Positions 34,934 through 43,795 of a stretch of 64,000 nt of DNA are shown in pieces. The stretch's first letter is position 1, and each line of letters opens with the position of its first letter. Under the pieces are notes generated by a model. The model saw only the letters and a program-made list of their open reading frames with translations, was not told the DNA's origin and made no database searches. The DNA is from Streptomyces sp. AC555_RSS877 (GTDB lineage: Bacteria > Actinomycetota > Actinomycetes > Streptomycetales > Streptomycetaceae): positions 1 to 64,000 of the forward strand of contig NZ_JAGMUK010000195.1 in assembly GCF_019049245.1 (NCBI RefSeq), written 5' to 3'. The position numbers were made by a program, and so were the translations under genes.

Positions 34934-35196
34934 ATGGCCTCCTACTTCGCCACCAGCGTCGGTATCCGCAGTATCGGCGGCTGCCTTCCGAAGGCAACCC
35001 CGGACAACGCGGCACTGGAGGAACAACTCGACACCACGGCCGTGTGGATCGAAGAATGCCTCGGCATCCATCAGCGGCACATCGCTGCGCCGCACGAGCA
35101 GGCGTCCGATCTGGGCCTGGCCGCCGGTGCGGACATCCCCTTGAGCGATCCGGACCTCTTGATCTGCGGGACCGTTACCCCCGACCGGGCGCCGTG
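34934..35196 (+). pseudogene. 3-oxoacyl-ACP synthase III (FabH-like), N-terminal fragment
   Basis: After ATG 34934 the frame encodes VGIRSIGGCLPKATPDNAAL, WIEECLGIHQRHIA, HEQASDLGLAA and PDLLICGTVTPDR. These are the first about 85 residues of a KAS III condensing enzyme, with a short internal deletion after DLGLAA. The Cys-His-Asn active site is entirely absent. With the preceding SDR piece it may be the scar of a lost fatty-acid- or polyketide-type gene pair. Confidence 0.6.
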
Positions 35197-35217
35197 GTAC
35201 ACGCGCACGTGGACACC

Positions 35218-35248
35218 CGTTTGGGGCGCTGGACAGGCGCCCCAAACG
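35218..35248 (-). terminator. Hairpin terminator of the cyclophilin gene
   Basis: CGTTTGGGGCGC (35218-35229) pairs perfectly with GCGCCCCAAACG (35237-35248) around a 7-nt loop, 9 bp past the cyclophilin stop at 35257 on the minus strand. Confidence 0.85.
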
Positions 35249-35256
35249 AACGATGA

Positions 35257-35757
35257 TCAGACGGTGGGGACGACGCCGCTCTCCTCAATGACGACCTTCT
35301 TTGCGGTGGCACCTGAGGAGCTGCCGAGCGCCTCGATCGTCTTGACGATGTCCGCGCCCTCGACGACCTCGCCGAAGACGACGTGCTTGCCGTCGAGCCA
35401 CGGGGTCACCACGGTGGTGATGAAGAACTGCGAGCCGTTGGAGTCCGGCCCCGCGTTGGCCATGCTCAGCAGGAACGGCCGGTCGTGCTTGAGCTGGAAG
35501 TTCTCGTCGGCGAACTTCTCACCGTAGATGCTCTTACCGCCCGTGCCGTTGCCGTTGGTGAAGTCGCCGCCCTGCAGCATGAAATCGGTGATGACCCGGT
35601 GGAAGGGCGCACCCTTGTAGCCGAACCCGTTCTGGCCGGTGGCCAGCTCACGGAAGTTGCGGGCGGTCTGCGGCACGACGTCGTCGAACAGCCGGAAGAC
35701 GATGCGGCCGAGGTCCTCGCCGTTCGCGGAAACTTGGAAGTAGACGTTCTCACTCAT
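35257..35757 (-). CDS. Cyclophilin-type peptidyl-prolyl isomerase
   Basis: A 166-residue cytosolic cyclophilin starting at MSENVYFQVSANGEDLG, with no signal peptide. The active-site signature is FHRVITDFMLQGGDF (catalytic Arg), followed by FLLSMANAGPDSNGSQFFIT and LDGKHVVFGEV. It catalyses cis-trans isomerisation of Xaa-Pro bonds during folding. The longer frame to 36021 is not supported. It has its own strong terminator and no operon partner. Confidence 0.95.
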   Translation of the reverse strand: MSENVYFQVSANGEDLGRIVFRLFDDVVPQTARNFRELATGQNGFGYKGAPFHRVITDFMLQGGDFTNGNGTGGKSIYGEKFADENFQLKHDRPFLLSMANAGPDSNGSQFFITTVVTPWLDGKHVVFGEVVEGADIVKTIEALGSSSGATAKKVVIEESGVVPTV

Positions 35758-36584
35758 GGCAGCGATTCTCCACCATGGTTTGAGACCCGCGGGATTCGGC
35801 GTCGGCTCCGTCACCTCCGGTACCACCATCGCCTCCCGCACCGGCCGGGCGGGGCAGCTGCGGGGAAAGCTTGAACGGTCACGCTGGTACGGCCCGAACG
35901 GATGGTCAACGCCGGTGTGGACGCCGCCCGGGACGGCTCCGGCCGTGGCGTCATCCCGCACGGACGTCGGCGTCAAGGAGCTGCCGTCGTTCCGGAAGGC
36001 GGAAACCTCGCCTTGCACCATGGCTGGGACGTGGTCGAGTTGACCGCAGGGCGCCGGCCCATTCGGCCCCGTGGAGCGTCATGCCTCACGCCGGCGGCGC
36101 GCCGGGCCGTTGTGGGCCGGGCGCGCCGCCTTTTCACGTGAGGCGGGGGGATGGTCAGCCGACTACTCCCGGTGGGTGTGGTGTCAGCGGTGGGCGTCGC
36201 CGCGGTCGCGGTGACGGTCGCGGCCCCATGACTCGTCGTCGATGAAGCGGCCCACTTCGGCCACGACGTCTGAACCGACCCGAGGACGCCAAGAAGCTTC
36301 TCCTCCAGTTCATCCCGGACCTGTTCAGCCGCTTCAAAGCCAGACCCTGAAGCCACGGGGTCGCAGCACTCCACACCTCCTGCGGCACCGCCACGGCTAT
36401 CGGCTGCGCGGGGCAGCTGCCCGGAACTCCGCCAGGACGATGCCGGTCACCGAATCCCGGTGCACAGGGATGTACAGGCCGTCCCACGGCGCGCTGAACC
36501 CGGAGCGGTTCGGGTAGAACTCGGCCCAGTCGTCCTGCTCCCTCATGCGCCTGCCGCGGACCGCGGCGCTGTGGTCCCGGGTCC
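35758..36584. other. Decayed stretch with a minus-strand remnant and a strong hairpin
   Basis: On the minus strand a frame ends at 36184 with DVVAEVGRFIDDESWGRD, and in another frame just before it AEQVRDELEEKLLGVLG; together they look like a short frameshifted gene I cannot identify. The hairpin at 36084-36143 lies downstream of that stop. A further minus frame at 36397-36588 (WDGLYIPVHRDSVTG) is possible, but nothing supports it. Confidence 0.3.
36084..36143 (-). terminator. Long composite hairpin
   Basis: Outer arms CCTCACG (36084-36090) and CGTGAGG (36137-36143) enclose inner arms GGCGGCGCGCC (36093-36103) and GGCGCGCCGCC (36120-36130), with a TTTT run at 36131-36134. It can act in either direction; on the minus strand it follows the short remnant ending at 36184. 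Confidence 0.65.
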
Positions 36585-37805
36585 TCATGGGAGGAACGTC
36601 ACTGCCGGGAAGGCTGGGGACGGCCCGTCGAGCAGGTGCCCCCGACGGTGGCGCAGGTGCTCGTGGAAGAACGCGAGCGGGTACACCTGCTGGATCTTGA
36701 CCGCCTGGTCAGGGTCGAGGGTGCCGATCACGTCCTGGAGCTGCTGCCCGCTCCATTCAAACAGCTTCGCCACCTGTGGGAACAGCGCCTCATTGTCGCC
36801 GTACGAGACGTGGACGGCGCCCTCGGCCTGGATGTTCAGCCGCCAGCCCCGCAGGTGCGACCAGAAAGCGGCGGCCTCGGGACCCGTGGCCCGGGTGAAC
36901 ACGGCCGACATCATCATGAACGGCCGGTCCAGGTCGCCGGCCAGCGGCGGATTCATCTGCATCGGGCCGTCGAGGCTCAGCCCGGCCCGGATGCGCTCGT
37001 CCGCGAGCATGGCGCAGGCGGTGGCCGTCCCACCCTTCGACCAGCCGAAGGCCCCCATGCGCCGCGGGTCGAGGGAGCCGAGCAGCCCGGCCGGCAGCTC
37101 CCGCTGGTCGGCGTCCGGATTGCATCCGGCGGCGAGCTGCTCGACGCCGTCAAGAACGAAGCGCAGGTCCACGGCGAAGTCCCCAGGCAGCGTCGGCGCC
37201 TTCCGGTCGTAGAGCGGGACGGCGACCCGGCCGTCGGGGAACTCGGTGTACGTGTCGTACTGGTGAGCCACCGTCACAGCCGCGTACCCGTGGCTGGCGA
37301 GCTCTTGGACCATGATGGTGTGGTCGCCCTGGTGGCTGTGCGCACCGTGCGAGAACACGACGACGGGCAGCCGTCGGCCCGACCGCCGCACCGGAGCACC
37401 CACGTGGCCGACGGTGAGCGGCGCCAGGGGCTCCAGAGCGCTGAACCCCGCGTCAGCGAGGAACGCCTGTAGGGCGCCGGCCGGCATCCAGGGCGCTACC
37501 GGGTACCGCTCGACGTCCCGGGCGGGATACCAGATGGTAGCCATGAGCTCGCGGAAGTGTCCGGGGCCCGCGATGTCGTCCGGGCGTGACCGGTCGACGA
37601 GGTGCAGTTGCACCGTGCCCACCGGGTGCGGCCCGGTGGGCACGGGCAGCGTGAGCCGCGTCGGGGCGGGGACGGGCGAGCTCGGGTCCGCCCACGCGGG
37701 GCTGGCCATGGCGGCAAGTGGCACCGCGGTCCCGGCGGCCAACGCGGCTCCCAGCATGCGGCGGCGCGTCATGCCCTTCCGGCTGATGAACGGCGTGGTG
37801 GTCAT
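36585..37805 (-). CDS. Secreted PAF-acetylhydrolase-like esterase
   Basis: A 406-residue protein from ATG 37805, with GGGAGGAACC upstream. The signal peptide is of the Tat type (GMTRRRMLGAALAAG) with an AWA cleavage site near residue 39. The body is an alpha/beta hydrolase of the platelet-activating-factor acetylhydrolase/dienelactone-hydrolase kind: LPVVVFSHGAHSH gives the oxyanion region, GAFGWSKGGT holds the nucleophile Ser, and LSLDGPMQ and EGAVHVSYGD carry candidate Asp and His. Probable substrates are short-chain lipids or polyesters outside the cell. No operon partner. Confidence 0.85.
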   Translation of the reverse strand: MTTTPFISRKGMTRRRMLGAALAAGTAVPLAAMASPAWADPSSPVPAPTRLTLPVPTGPHPVGTVQLHLVDRSRPDDIAGPGHFRELMATIWYPARDVERYPVAPWMPAGALQAFLADAGFSALEPLAPLTVGHVGAPVRRSGRRLPVVVFSHGAHSHQGDHTIMVQELASHGYAAVTVAHQYDTYTEFPDGRVAVPLYDRKAPTLPGDFAVDLRFVLDGVEQLAAGCNPDADQRELPAGLLGSLDPRRMGAFGWSKGGTATACAMLADERIRAGLSLDGPMQMNPPLAGDLDRPFMMMSAVFTRATGPEAAAFWSHLRGWRLNIQAEGAVHVSYGDNEALFPQVAKLFEWSGQQLQDVIGTLDPDQAVKIQQVYPLAFFHEHLRHRRGHLLDGPSPAFPAVTFLP

Positions 37806-38126
37806 GGTTCCTCCCGTGGTCACGAATCGTGCCGGGACGGCCAGTCCGTGGGCACAGGGGAACGCTGTCAGTGCCCTTCCTGTGTGGCATCGGCCCACCG
37901 ATTGATACTCGCGCGGGCATCAGCCCACGGGTTTACATCCTGGGCCCGATGCGGCCTGCGGCCGTCCTCCCGGTGCCAGGTCAGCGGCCGGCTCACCGCA
38001 CCACAGCCGAGAGAAGATAACCGGCTGCACCAGCAGCGGATCACCCGCCTTCGCCACCCCGGACCGGTCGGCTATGTGGAGGCGGTCGGCTTCGCGCAGA
38101 TCGCGCACGGCTGGTCAGCATCCGCG
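37806..38126. other. Intergenic stretch
   Basis: It contains the promoter side of the esterase gene and a sequence with no recognisable gene. I see nothing else in it. Confidence 0.4.
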
Positions 38127-38918
38127 TCAGAACGCGCCCGGGGTGTCCAGCGGCCACCTGTCCGGCTCCGACGGACGGCGGTAGGCCATGGCCCGGCCGA
38201 GCCGCTCGCGCCGCGCCGCGTCGAGGGCCGCCTCGGCCGGGTGCGGCAGAAGGCCTCGGCAGTACTCCGCGAACCGGTCCCGTCGCTCCGGCCAGACGAT
38301 CATCACCACCACGTGCAGAACCAGCGCGAACACCCCCCACGTCAGCAGGCCCGCGATCACACCCACCAGGATCTCGGCGGCATTCGCGGAGAACGCCCCG
38401 GTCGCGTACATCAGTTGGGCGGCCAGCCACCCTGCGAGCAGCGCGGCGACCAGAATCGCGGCGATCTGGAGGCGGTCCTCGGCGTGCCCGGACCAGCGCG
38501 GCCACCTGGCGTCCTCGGCCCGCAGGAAGGGATCGCGCCGCCGGCAGTGCTCGGCGTCCACATACAGCCAGTTCAGCGGCCACGGCCCGGCGTGCCCGCG
38601 CAGCGTGGCCAGCACGGCGGCCGGGACCGGATGCTCCGGCGTCCGGGCGGTGTCCGCGCCTTGGTCGGTGACGGCCACCTGTCCGTCCTCCTCGATCCGG
38701 ATCAGATCGGCCAGCAGCAGTTCGGCGGCGGCGGCCCGGTCCGCGCCCTGGTAACCGTCGACCGTGGCAACCGCGTGGTAAGGGTCGACGTGCGCCCCGT
38801 CCACCCGCGCGACGACGGCCCGGTCGGCCCGATCCCGGATCCACCACAGCACGCCGAGCACGGCGTACACCACGCCGAAGGCCGCCAACACGGCAAGGGC
38901 CAGGTCCACTTGACTCAC
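38127..38918 (-). CDS. Hypothetical membrane protein (TIGR04222-like)
   Basis: A 263-residue protein from GTG 38918, preceded by GAGGAAG; ORF extension to 39065 has no ribosome site. One N-terminal helix (LALAVLAAFGVVYAVLGVL), a cytosolic domain (GADRAAAAELLLADLIR, QVAVTDQGAD) that may be winged-helix-like, two central helices (IAAILVAALLAGWLAA, ILVGVIAGLLTWGVFAL) and a charged tail. The pattern of a helix followed by a domain that begins AYLxGG/ADRAAxAxLLLxDL resembles TIGR04222 proteins of actinomycetes. Function unknown. Confidence 0.7.
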   Translation of the reverse strand: MSQVDLALAVLAAFGVVYAVLGVLWWIRDRADRAVVARVDGAHVDPYHAVATVDGYQGADRAAAAELLLADLIRIEEDGQVAVTDQGADTARTPEHPVPAAVLATLRGHAGPWPLNWLYVDAEHCRRRDPFLRAEDARWPRWSGHAEDRLQIAAILVAALLAGWLAAQLMYATGAFSANAAEILVGVIAGLLTWGVFALVLHVVVMIVWPERRDRFAEYCRGLLPHPAEAALDAARRERLGRAMAYRRPSEPDRWPLDTPGAF

Positions 38919-39264
38919 GGCGGTCTTCCTCTCGGACGCAGACGCCGACGGAGGCGGCGACAAGGACGACGGCAGGGACCCGGCGGACCAGGTCACGTGC
39001 CGGAGTTTCCCGTCCCGCGACGAATCCATGTGTGACACACGTCCGTTCGTACCGACCCGTGACATTCACGGCGGATCGCCGACGCGGGCAGGAATACTAG
39101 GTCGGACCCGACGGGGCGTCTTTCCCTGGAGTCGGCGCCACATCACCGAAGGGGGAGGGTCAGGACGGTGCCGACGCGCACGAGGAGGAGCGGGAACATC
39201 CGCAGGAGGGGTCGGGCCGCCTCGCCCTGCGATCCGCCACCCTGCCACTGATCATCGCCCTCAC
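38919..39264. other. Intergenic stretch before IS5 debris
   Basis: It contains the promoter region of the membrane-protein gene. A plus-strand stretch ending near 39264 (GSGRLALRSATLPLI) may be the tail of something lost, but no family is evident. Confidence 0.3.
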
Positions 39265-39476
39265 CACGCGTGTCGGAAGTGGGCGTCGGTGCGGGATCTG
39301 CTGCCGGTGCGGGATGGCTGGCGGGCCGGGGCGGGCGGCCGGAGGTCCACTGCCACCGGCAGCTGATCGACGCGGTGCGCTATCTCGTCGACAACGGCAT
39401 CAAATGGCGGGCGATGCCGTCCGTTCCCGCCCTGGCCGCAGGTGTATGCCTTCTTCGCCCGCTGGCGGGAGTGCTT
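39265..39476 (+). pseudogene. IS5-family transposase, N-terminal fragment, frameshifted
   Basis: The frames combine to the start of an IS5-type transposase: VRDLLPVRDGWRAG, then HCHRQLIDAVRYLVDNGIKW and RAMP, and after a frameshift FPPWPQVYAFFARWRE. The DDE catalytic part is missing. It ends where an inverted unrelated remnant begins at about 39478. Confidence 0.6.
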
Positions 39477-39477
39477 G

Positions 39478-39890
39478 CCGCGAACCGAGGTGTTCAGGCC
39501 CAGCCACTCGCCGACCGCCCTGACCTGCGCCGGGCCGTCGGCCTCCCGCACGATCGCCAGGATCCTGCGGTAGTCGCCGGGCAGCGCCCCCTCGTCGGCC
39601 GCGTCGCTGCGGTGCGGGATGAGCAGGACCGTCCGCCCGGCCACCTGCGCCGATACCGGAGCGACAGCCTCGGCGTCGGCCTGGACCTGCTCGGCCAGGC
39701 GGTTCAACACCCGCTCCGCGATCGCCAGTTCGTCCCGCTCGACCTGGACCTCCTGAAGCTGCTTGGCCAACTGCTCGGCGAGGGCGTCCAGTACGCTCCG
39801 ACGAGCGGTGATCCACTGCTGCTCCTACTCCCCCGCAGCCTCCCGCAGCTCGTGGCGTACCGACCTGCTGACGGATCGTAGGCGGAGGCC
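39478..39890 (-). pseudogene. Conserved hypothetical protein with coiled coil, interrupted
   Basis: The frame reads RHELREAAGE, an in-frame TAG, then EQQWITARRSVLDALAEQL, AKQLQEVQVERDELAIAERV, GRTVLLIPHRSD, DYRRILAIVREADGPAQV and VGEWLGLNTSVRG. This is a family seen near insertion sequences in Streptomyces: a coiled coil followed by a winged-helix-like half. The C-terminal end is cut by the IS5 fragment, and the early stop breaks the N-terminal part. Confidence 0.5.
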
Positions 39891-40088
39891 GGTCACGGGC
39901 GCAGCCGAACCGGCACTCAGGCGGAACCGGACTCGCCCGATGATCTACACCATGGTCATCGGCCACCGACCAGCGCGAGTACCCGAGTCGTCACTCACAC
40001 CAGACCCGTGACCGGCGAATTCACGATGCACACCACTCACTGGTCCAAGGAACTTCGCCGCCACTGACGCCCGGCGTGCGGACCATCG
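39891..40088. other. Short gene-free stretch
   Basis: No recognisable gene or repeat. Confidence 0.3.
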
Positions 40089-40258
40089 TCAATTCGGTGT
40101 GCCGCAGCTGTAGTCGCTGAGCAGGGCCAGGACTTCATCGTAGGTACCGTTCGCCGTCGCGTCGCGAAAGAACCTGGCACGCTCACCGACGATCTCCCGG
40201 GCGTCGGGCTCTTCTCGCAACAGGTCCACGGTCTCGGTGAGGTAGTCGTCCAGCGGCA
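40089..40258 (-). pseudogene. SDR (DltE-like), C-terminal fragment
   Basis: The last 56 residues of a frame (MPLDDYLTETVDLLREEP, then REIVGERARFFRDATANG and YDEVLALLSD before the stop) match the C-terminus of DltE-type short-chain oxidoreductases, which end in an LLxxEPxxxEIxVERxxFLR pattern. The Rossmann fold is missing. Confidence 0.55.
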
Positions 40259-40500
40259 TGGTCCTCTCGTCGTCCTGCTGGCCGAGGAGGGTGGTGCGCG
40301 GTGCGGCTCTGGACGGACTCGCCGGGGACTATTCCATCGGCGTCGCGGAGCTGCCCATGAGCTCGCCGATTCGCTGCCGCAGGACCAGGACCTCGTTCTG
40401 GGGTCCGAGTAAGTTCGGCCCCCGAGTTCAGGGCTCGCACTCGCCAGGACGCCTCGATCCGGTCGTGCTTCTCGCCGGTGCGCCGGTCGTGGCGGCCCCC
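40259..40500 (-). pseudogene. Transposon accessory (TnpC/DUF6262-type) fragment, frameshifted
   Basis: Two frames give DRRTGEKHDRIEASWRVRAL, then after a shift near 40415 NEVLVLRQRIGELMG and LRDADGIVPGESVQ. This is the central coiled-coil part of accessory proteins of Tn554-like transposons. It is a second, different scrap of the class seen at 1885-2280. Confidence 0.5.
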
Positions 40501-40677
40501 GTTCATGCCGCGGTGAAACCATCCTGCTCCTCACCGGGGTGGGCAGCACGCCGAGCAGGTTCGGCAACAGATTTCACGCCCCCTGGCGACGCCTACCGCG
40601 CATTGGCACACGCGCCTCAGGTGATCGTCTCGGCGCCTCCGCCGCCCGTCGCGAACAGCCGCCGACCACACGTGACT

Positions 40678-40716
40678 GAGCGCGCTACCTGGCCAGCCTG
40701 GCCAGGTAGCGCGCTC
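40678..40716. terminator. Perfect 18-bp hairpin
   Basis: GAGCGCGCTACCTGGCCA (40678-40695) pairs perfectly with TGGCCAGGTAGCGCGCTC (40699-40716), with a GCC loop. It could terminate transcription from the secreted-protein gene on the minus strand (its stop is at 40909, 190 bp away) or be left from a deleted gene. Confidence 0.6.
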
Positions 40717-40908
40717 GGGGTTCTGCGCCGACATCGCTCCGCAGGAAGCGGACTTCAGAGCGGCGTCAGGTTCGCCGGCTCAGGGGATCGGACTCTGTTT
40801 TGAGTACAGGGAGTTCCGTGCGAGGTCGGCCCCACGTCGACGAGGTATCCCGGTCCGGCTGGTCCGGATGATGACGCTTAGGGAAGGGTGGCGGTCCGCG
40901 CACGCCGC

Positions 40909-41688
40909 CTATCGCACGGCGACGTGATCCCCGGTCGACGACTTCGCTCCGGAGGTGGAGTTCCCGTAGTACGTCCACCGCCACGTCCCCGGCCCGGTGG
41001 CCTTCACCGTGGTCTTGAGTGCCCCGGTACCACTCGATTTCGCTTTCTTGATCGTCGTGTACGAGGAGGCACCCGCCGCCTTGAACTGCAGGCTCACCGT
41101 GCGGCCCGCGTAGCCTTGGTACGTGTGGGTGTCCCAGTTCGCCCGTGTGACCCGCCCGGTCACCGTGATGGTCTTCCCTTTCGTGACCTGCTCCGGCGAG
41201 GCGTTGACCGTGACGCGTGTGGCCCGCTTGACCTGCAACGGGAGGTTCACGTCGTCAGTGTCGTGGGCGTCGCCGGCGAGAAAGACCCGAGCAGCAGTTT
41301 TCCAGGTGCCGGCATCCTCGTTCCCGAAGTCATAGTTCCGCGGGTCGATGTACAGCCATTCCTCGAAGTCGCAGATTCCCTGCGCCACGTCCACGACCTT
41401 GCAGTCGCTGGTGATGGTGGAGCTGTGCAACGTGTCCCCAGAGTCGGGCTTCCCCCGGTAGGGGAACACGGTCGGCCCGTAGTCGTATTTGAGCTTGGTC
41501 GTCATCCGGAAGACCGCACGCACCTCGACCTCCTCCTTGACCCCGATCACGATCGGCTTCCCGCCGTTCACCGCGACCCGAGAGAAAGAGACCCCGCCCT
41601 CCGCCGCCCCAGCCGGCACCGCCGCCACCCCTGCGAACACGATCGCCGCTCCACCGGCCGCCACCGCTCTCCACATCGTCGTCCCCAT
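40909..41688 (-). CDS. Secreted Ig-like/calcium-binding-type protein
   Basis: A 259-residue exported protein. The start MGTTMWRAVAAGG is followed by a hydrophobic segment and an AGA/A cleavage site near residue 28 (signal peptidase I). The mature protein is beta-rich: FSRVAVNGGKPIVIG, VRAVFRMTTKLKYDYG, TWKTAARVFLAGDAHD, and a C-terminal Ig-like domain (TKGKTITVTGRVTRANWD, GRTVSLQFKAAGASSY, GTWRWTYYGNSTSG). This repeat type is frequent in secreted actinobacterial proteins of unknown role. No operon partner; the start at 41688 is chosen from the signal peptide. Confidence 0.75.
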   Translation of the reverse strand: MGTTMWRAVAAGGAAIVFAGVAAVPAGAAEGGVSFSRVAVNGGKPIVIGVKEEVEVRAVFRMTTKLKYDYGPTVFPYRGKPDSGDTLHSSTITSDCKVVDVAQGICDFEEWLYIDPRNYDFGNEDAGTWKTAARVFLAGDAHDTDDVNLPLQVKRATRVTVNASPEQVTKGKTITVTGRVTRANWDTHTYQGYAGRTVSLQFKAAGASSYTTIKKAKSSGTGALKTTVKATGPGTWRWTYYGNSTSGAKSSTGDHVAVR

Positions 41689-42178
41689 CCTCGAGCCCGC
41701 CCTTTCCCCTGCAGCCCGGACCGAGCACGTTGGCGCATCGGTCGGAGATTCATCCTCACGGCTGAATGTCGGACAGGAGAGAACTGTGCGCGGTTGTACG
41801 CGATGCGGCAACGATTTGATCACCACGGCATCGCCCTGCTCTGGCTCCCGGGAGGGGCCCCGATGGCTTCACGGAGGATCCGGTGATCAGCCTTCCGTGT
41901 GCCTGCCTTCGCAGCGGAACAGGTACGCCCGAAATTCGTGCATCCGCCGCTGGGCCGTCCGTGTACCGCCTCCGCGCAAGAACTGAGCGCCAGAGTGGCC
42001 CAGTGTCGTGCGCAGGACCAACTATCCCGCTCGGTTGTTCTCTTGCAGCGAAGGTGAGCGTTTCGTCCGCGTCCGCTCTCGCGGAGCTGCTCGCCGCCGA
42101 CGACGACTGGAGGGTCGTAGGAGCCGCTGCCGCGAACCCGTCCCCGCCTACAAGGCGGATGATTTCGAGCGCGGGCGG
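41689..42178. other. Stretch with a leucine-rich-variant repeat scrap
   Basis: A plus-strand frame at about 42046-42185 (ALAELLAADDDWRVVGAAAA, then NPSPPTRRM) resembles one HEAT/leucine-rich-variant unit with the usual ADDDWRVR..AANP pattern, ending in a stop that overlaps the end of the spermidine-synthase-like gene. The rest, 41689-42040, shows no gene. Confidence 0.35.
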
Positions 42179-43783
42179 TCAGTAGTTCTCCCACTCGTCC
42201 AGCACGTACTCCAGCACGGCCGGGTCCATCAACGTGCTCGGCCGTACGTCCTGGCGGCGGCGGTCCACGGGGAACACCGTGGCGGCCTTCAGGACCGCCT
42301 TGTCCAGGTAGCGCAGTTTCGGGGCACCTGATGCCAGCCGTAGCGGCGAGGACGTGCCGCCGCCCCGGGTGGCCAGGACGAAGCCCCAGTTGCCGAAGCT
42401 CGGTACGTCGACCTGGAACTCGGTGGTCGCGTAGCCCGCCGTCTCGATCGTCTTCGCGATCGACCAGTACGTCTTCGGCGCGAAGAACGGCGACCCGCTC
42501 TGCACCATCACCCTGCTCTGAGGCGTCAGGACCTGGCCGAGCAGGTGGTAGAACTCCACCGAGTACAGCTTGGCCAGCGCCGCCGTGTCCGGGTCGGGGA
42601 AGTCGATGACGACCGCGTCGTACCGCTGCCGGTCGCCGCGCAACCAGTTGAAGGCGTCGGCGTTGACGACCTTGACCCTCGGGTCGTCCAACGCCTTGTC
42701 GTTAAGGTCGCGCAGGGCCTGGAAGTCGCGCGCGAGCCGGGTCATCGCCGGGTCCAGTTCCACGACGGTGACGTGCTGCACGTCGTCGTAGCGCAGCACC
42801 TCGCGCAGGGCGAGCCCGTCGCCGCCGCCCATGATCAGCACGTTGGCGCGGGAGCCGGAGAGGGTGGGGTGGACGAGGGACTCGTGGTAGCGGTACTCGT
42901 CGACGGAGCTGAACTGGAGATCTCCGTTGAGGAAGAGGCGGATGTCCGGTTCGCCGGTGAAGGCGGTGGAGCGGGTGACGACGATCTCCTGGTACGGCGT
43001 CGTCTCCGCGTGGATGATCGGGTCCCGGTACATCTGCTGGCGCGCGGTCACCTCCAGGTCGTCGGCGAACGCGTACGTCGTACCGAGCACGGCCAGGACC
43101 GCGGTGACCCCGGCCAGCAGGGCGTTGCGCACCCAGCGCCGGATCTGCCGGCGGAAGATGAACACCACCACGATGACCCCGGCCACCGCGTTGACCACGC
43201 CGACCACCAGCGTGCCCTTCAACTGGCCGAATGTCGGCAGGAGCCACAGCGGGAAGCCCAGGCCACCGACGAGCGCGCCGATGTAGTCGACGGCGAACAT
43301 GTCGGCGACCGCGCTGCCCGCCTCCTGCTTCCTGATCCGCTGGAGCAGGGTCATGAGCAGCGGGATCTCGGCGCCGATCAGCATGCCGACGGCCACCGCG
43401 ACCAGGATCATCGCCGGGGTGTACAGCTGGAGCCAGGCGAACGCCGAGTACAGCACCAGCACCGACAGTCCGCCGATCAGCGCCAGCACGCCCTCCACGA
43501 GCGCGAACGCGCCCACCGCGCGGTGGCGCATGGGTTTGGCGGCGAGGGAGCCGAGCCCCATGGCGCACACCATCACGGAGATCACCACGGAGGTCTGGAG
43601 CACCGAGTTGCCGATGAGGTAGCTGCCCAGCGCGGTCAGTGCCAGCTCGTACACGAGGCCGCAGGCCGCGCAGAGGAAGACGGCGAGCAGCAGCAGGAAG
43701 CGAGCCCCACGGGTGTGCCTGACGGCCCCGGGGCGGGAGGGCGCCGCGGTGGTGCCGCGGCCTTGCACGGTGGTGGCGCACAT
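42179..43783 (-). CDS. Membrane-fused spermidine-synthase-like protein
   Basis: A 534-residue protein. The first about 240 residues hold six or seven membrane helices (FLLLLAVFLCAACGLVYELA, LQTSVVISVMVCAMGLGSLA, FPLWLLPTFG and others). The C-terminal part is an aminopropyltransferase domain: TPYQEIVV, LQFSSVDEYRYHESLVHP, VLIMGGGDGLALREVL (nucleotide-binding glycines), VVELDPAM and AVVIDFPDPDT. Soluble spermidine synthases transfer aminopropyl from decarboxylated SAM to putrescine; whether membrane-fused forms do so is uncertain. It is the last gene of a four-gene operon and starts 12 bp after DUF350. Confidence 0.9.
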   Translation of the reverse strand: MCATTVQGRGTTAAPSRPGAVRHTRGARFLLLLAVFLCAACGLVYELALTALGSYLIGNSVLQTSVVISVMVCAMGLGSLAAKPMRHRAVGAFALVEGVLALIGGLSVLVLYSAFAWLQLYTPAMILVAVAVGMLIGAEIPLLMTLLQRIRKQEAGSAVADMFAVDYIGALVGGLGFPLWLLPTFGQLKGTLVVGVVNAVAGVIVVVFIFRRQIRRWVRNALLAGVTAVLAVLGTTYAFADDLEVTARQQMYRDPIIHAETTPYQEIVVTRSTAFTGEPDIRLFLNGDLQFSSVDEYRYHESLVHPTLSGSRANVLIMGGGDGLALREVLRYDDVQHVTVVELDPAMTRLARDFQALRDLNDKALDDPRVKVVNADAFNWLRGDRQRYDAVVIDFPDPDTAALAKLYSVEFYHLLGQVLTPQSRVMVQSGSPFFAPKTYWSIAKTIETAGYATTEFQVDVPSFGNWGFVLATRGGGTSSPLRLASGAPKLRYLDKAVLKAATVFPVDRRRQDVRPSTLMDPAVLEYVLDEWENY

Positions 43784-43795
43784 CGAGGGGCGCCG

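Noticed and set aside
34706..35527. SDR plus FabH considered as part of a biosynthetic gene cluster
   Set aside because: Both are short fragments without active sites, and no other biosynthetic gene is adjacent.
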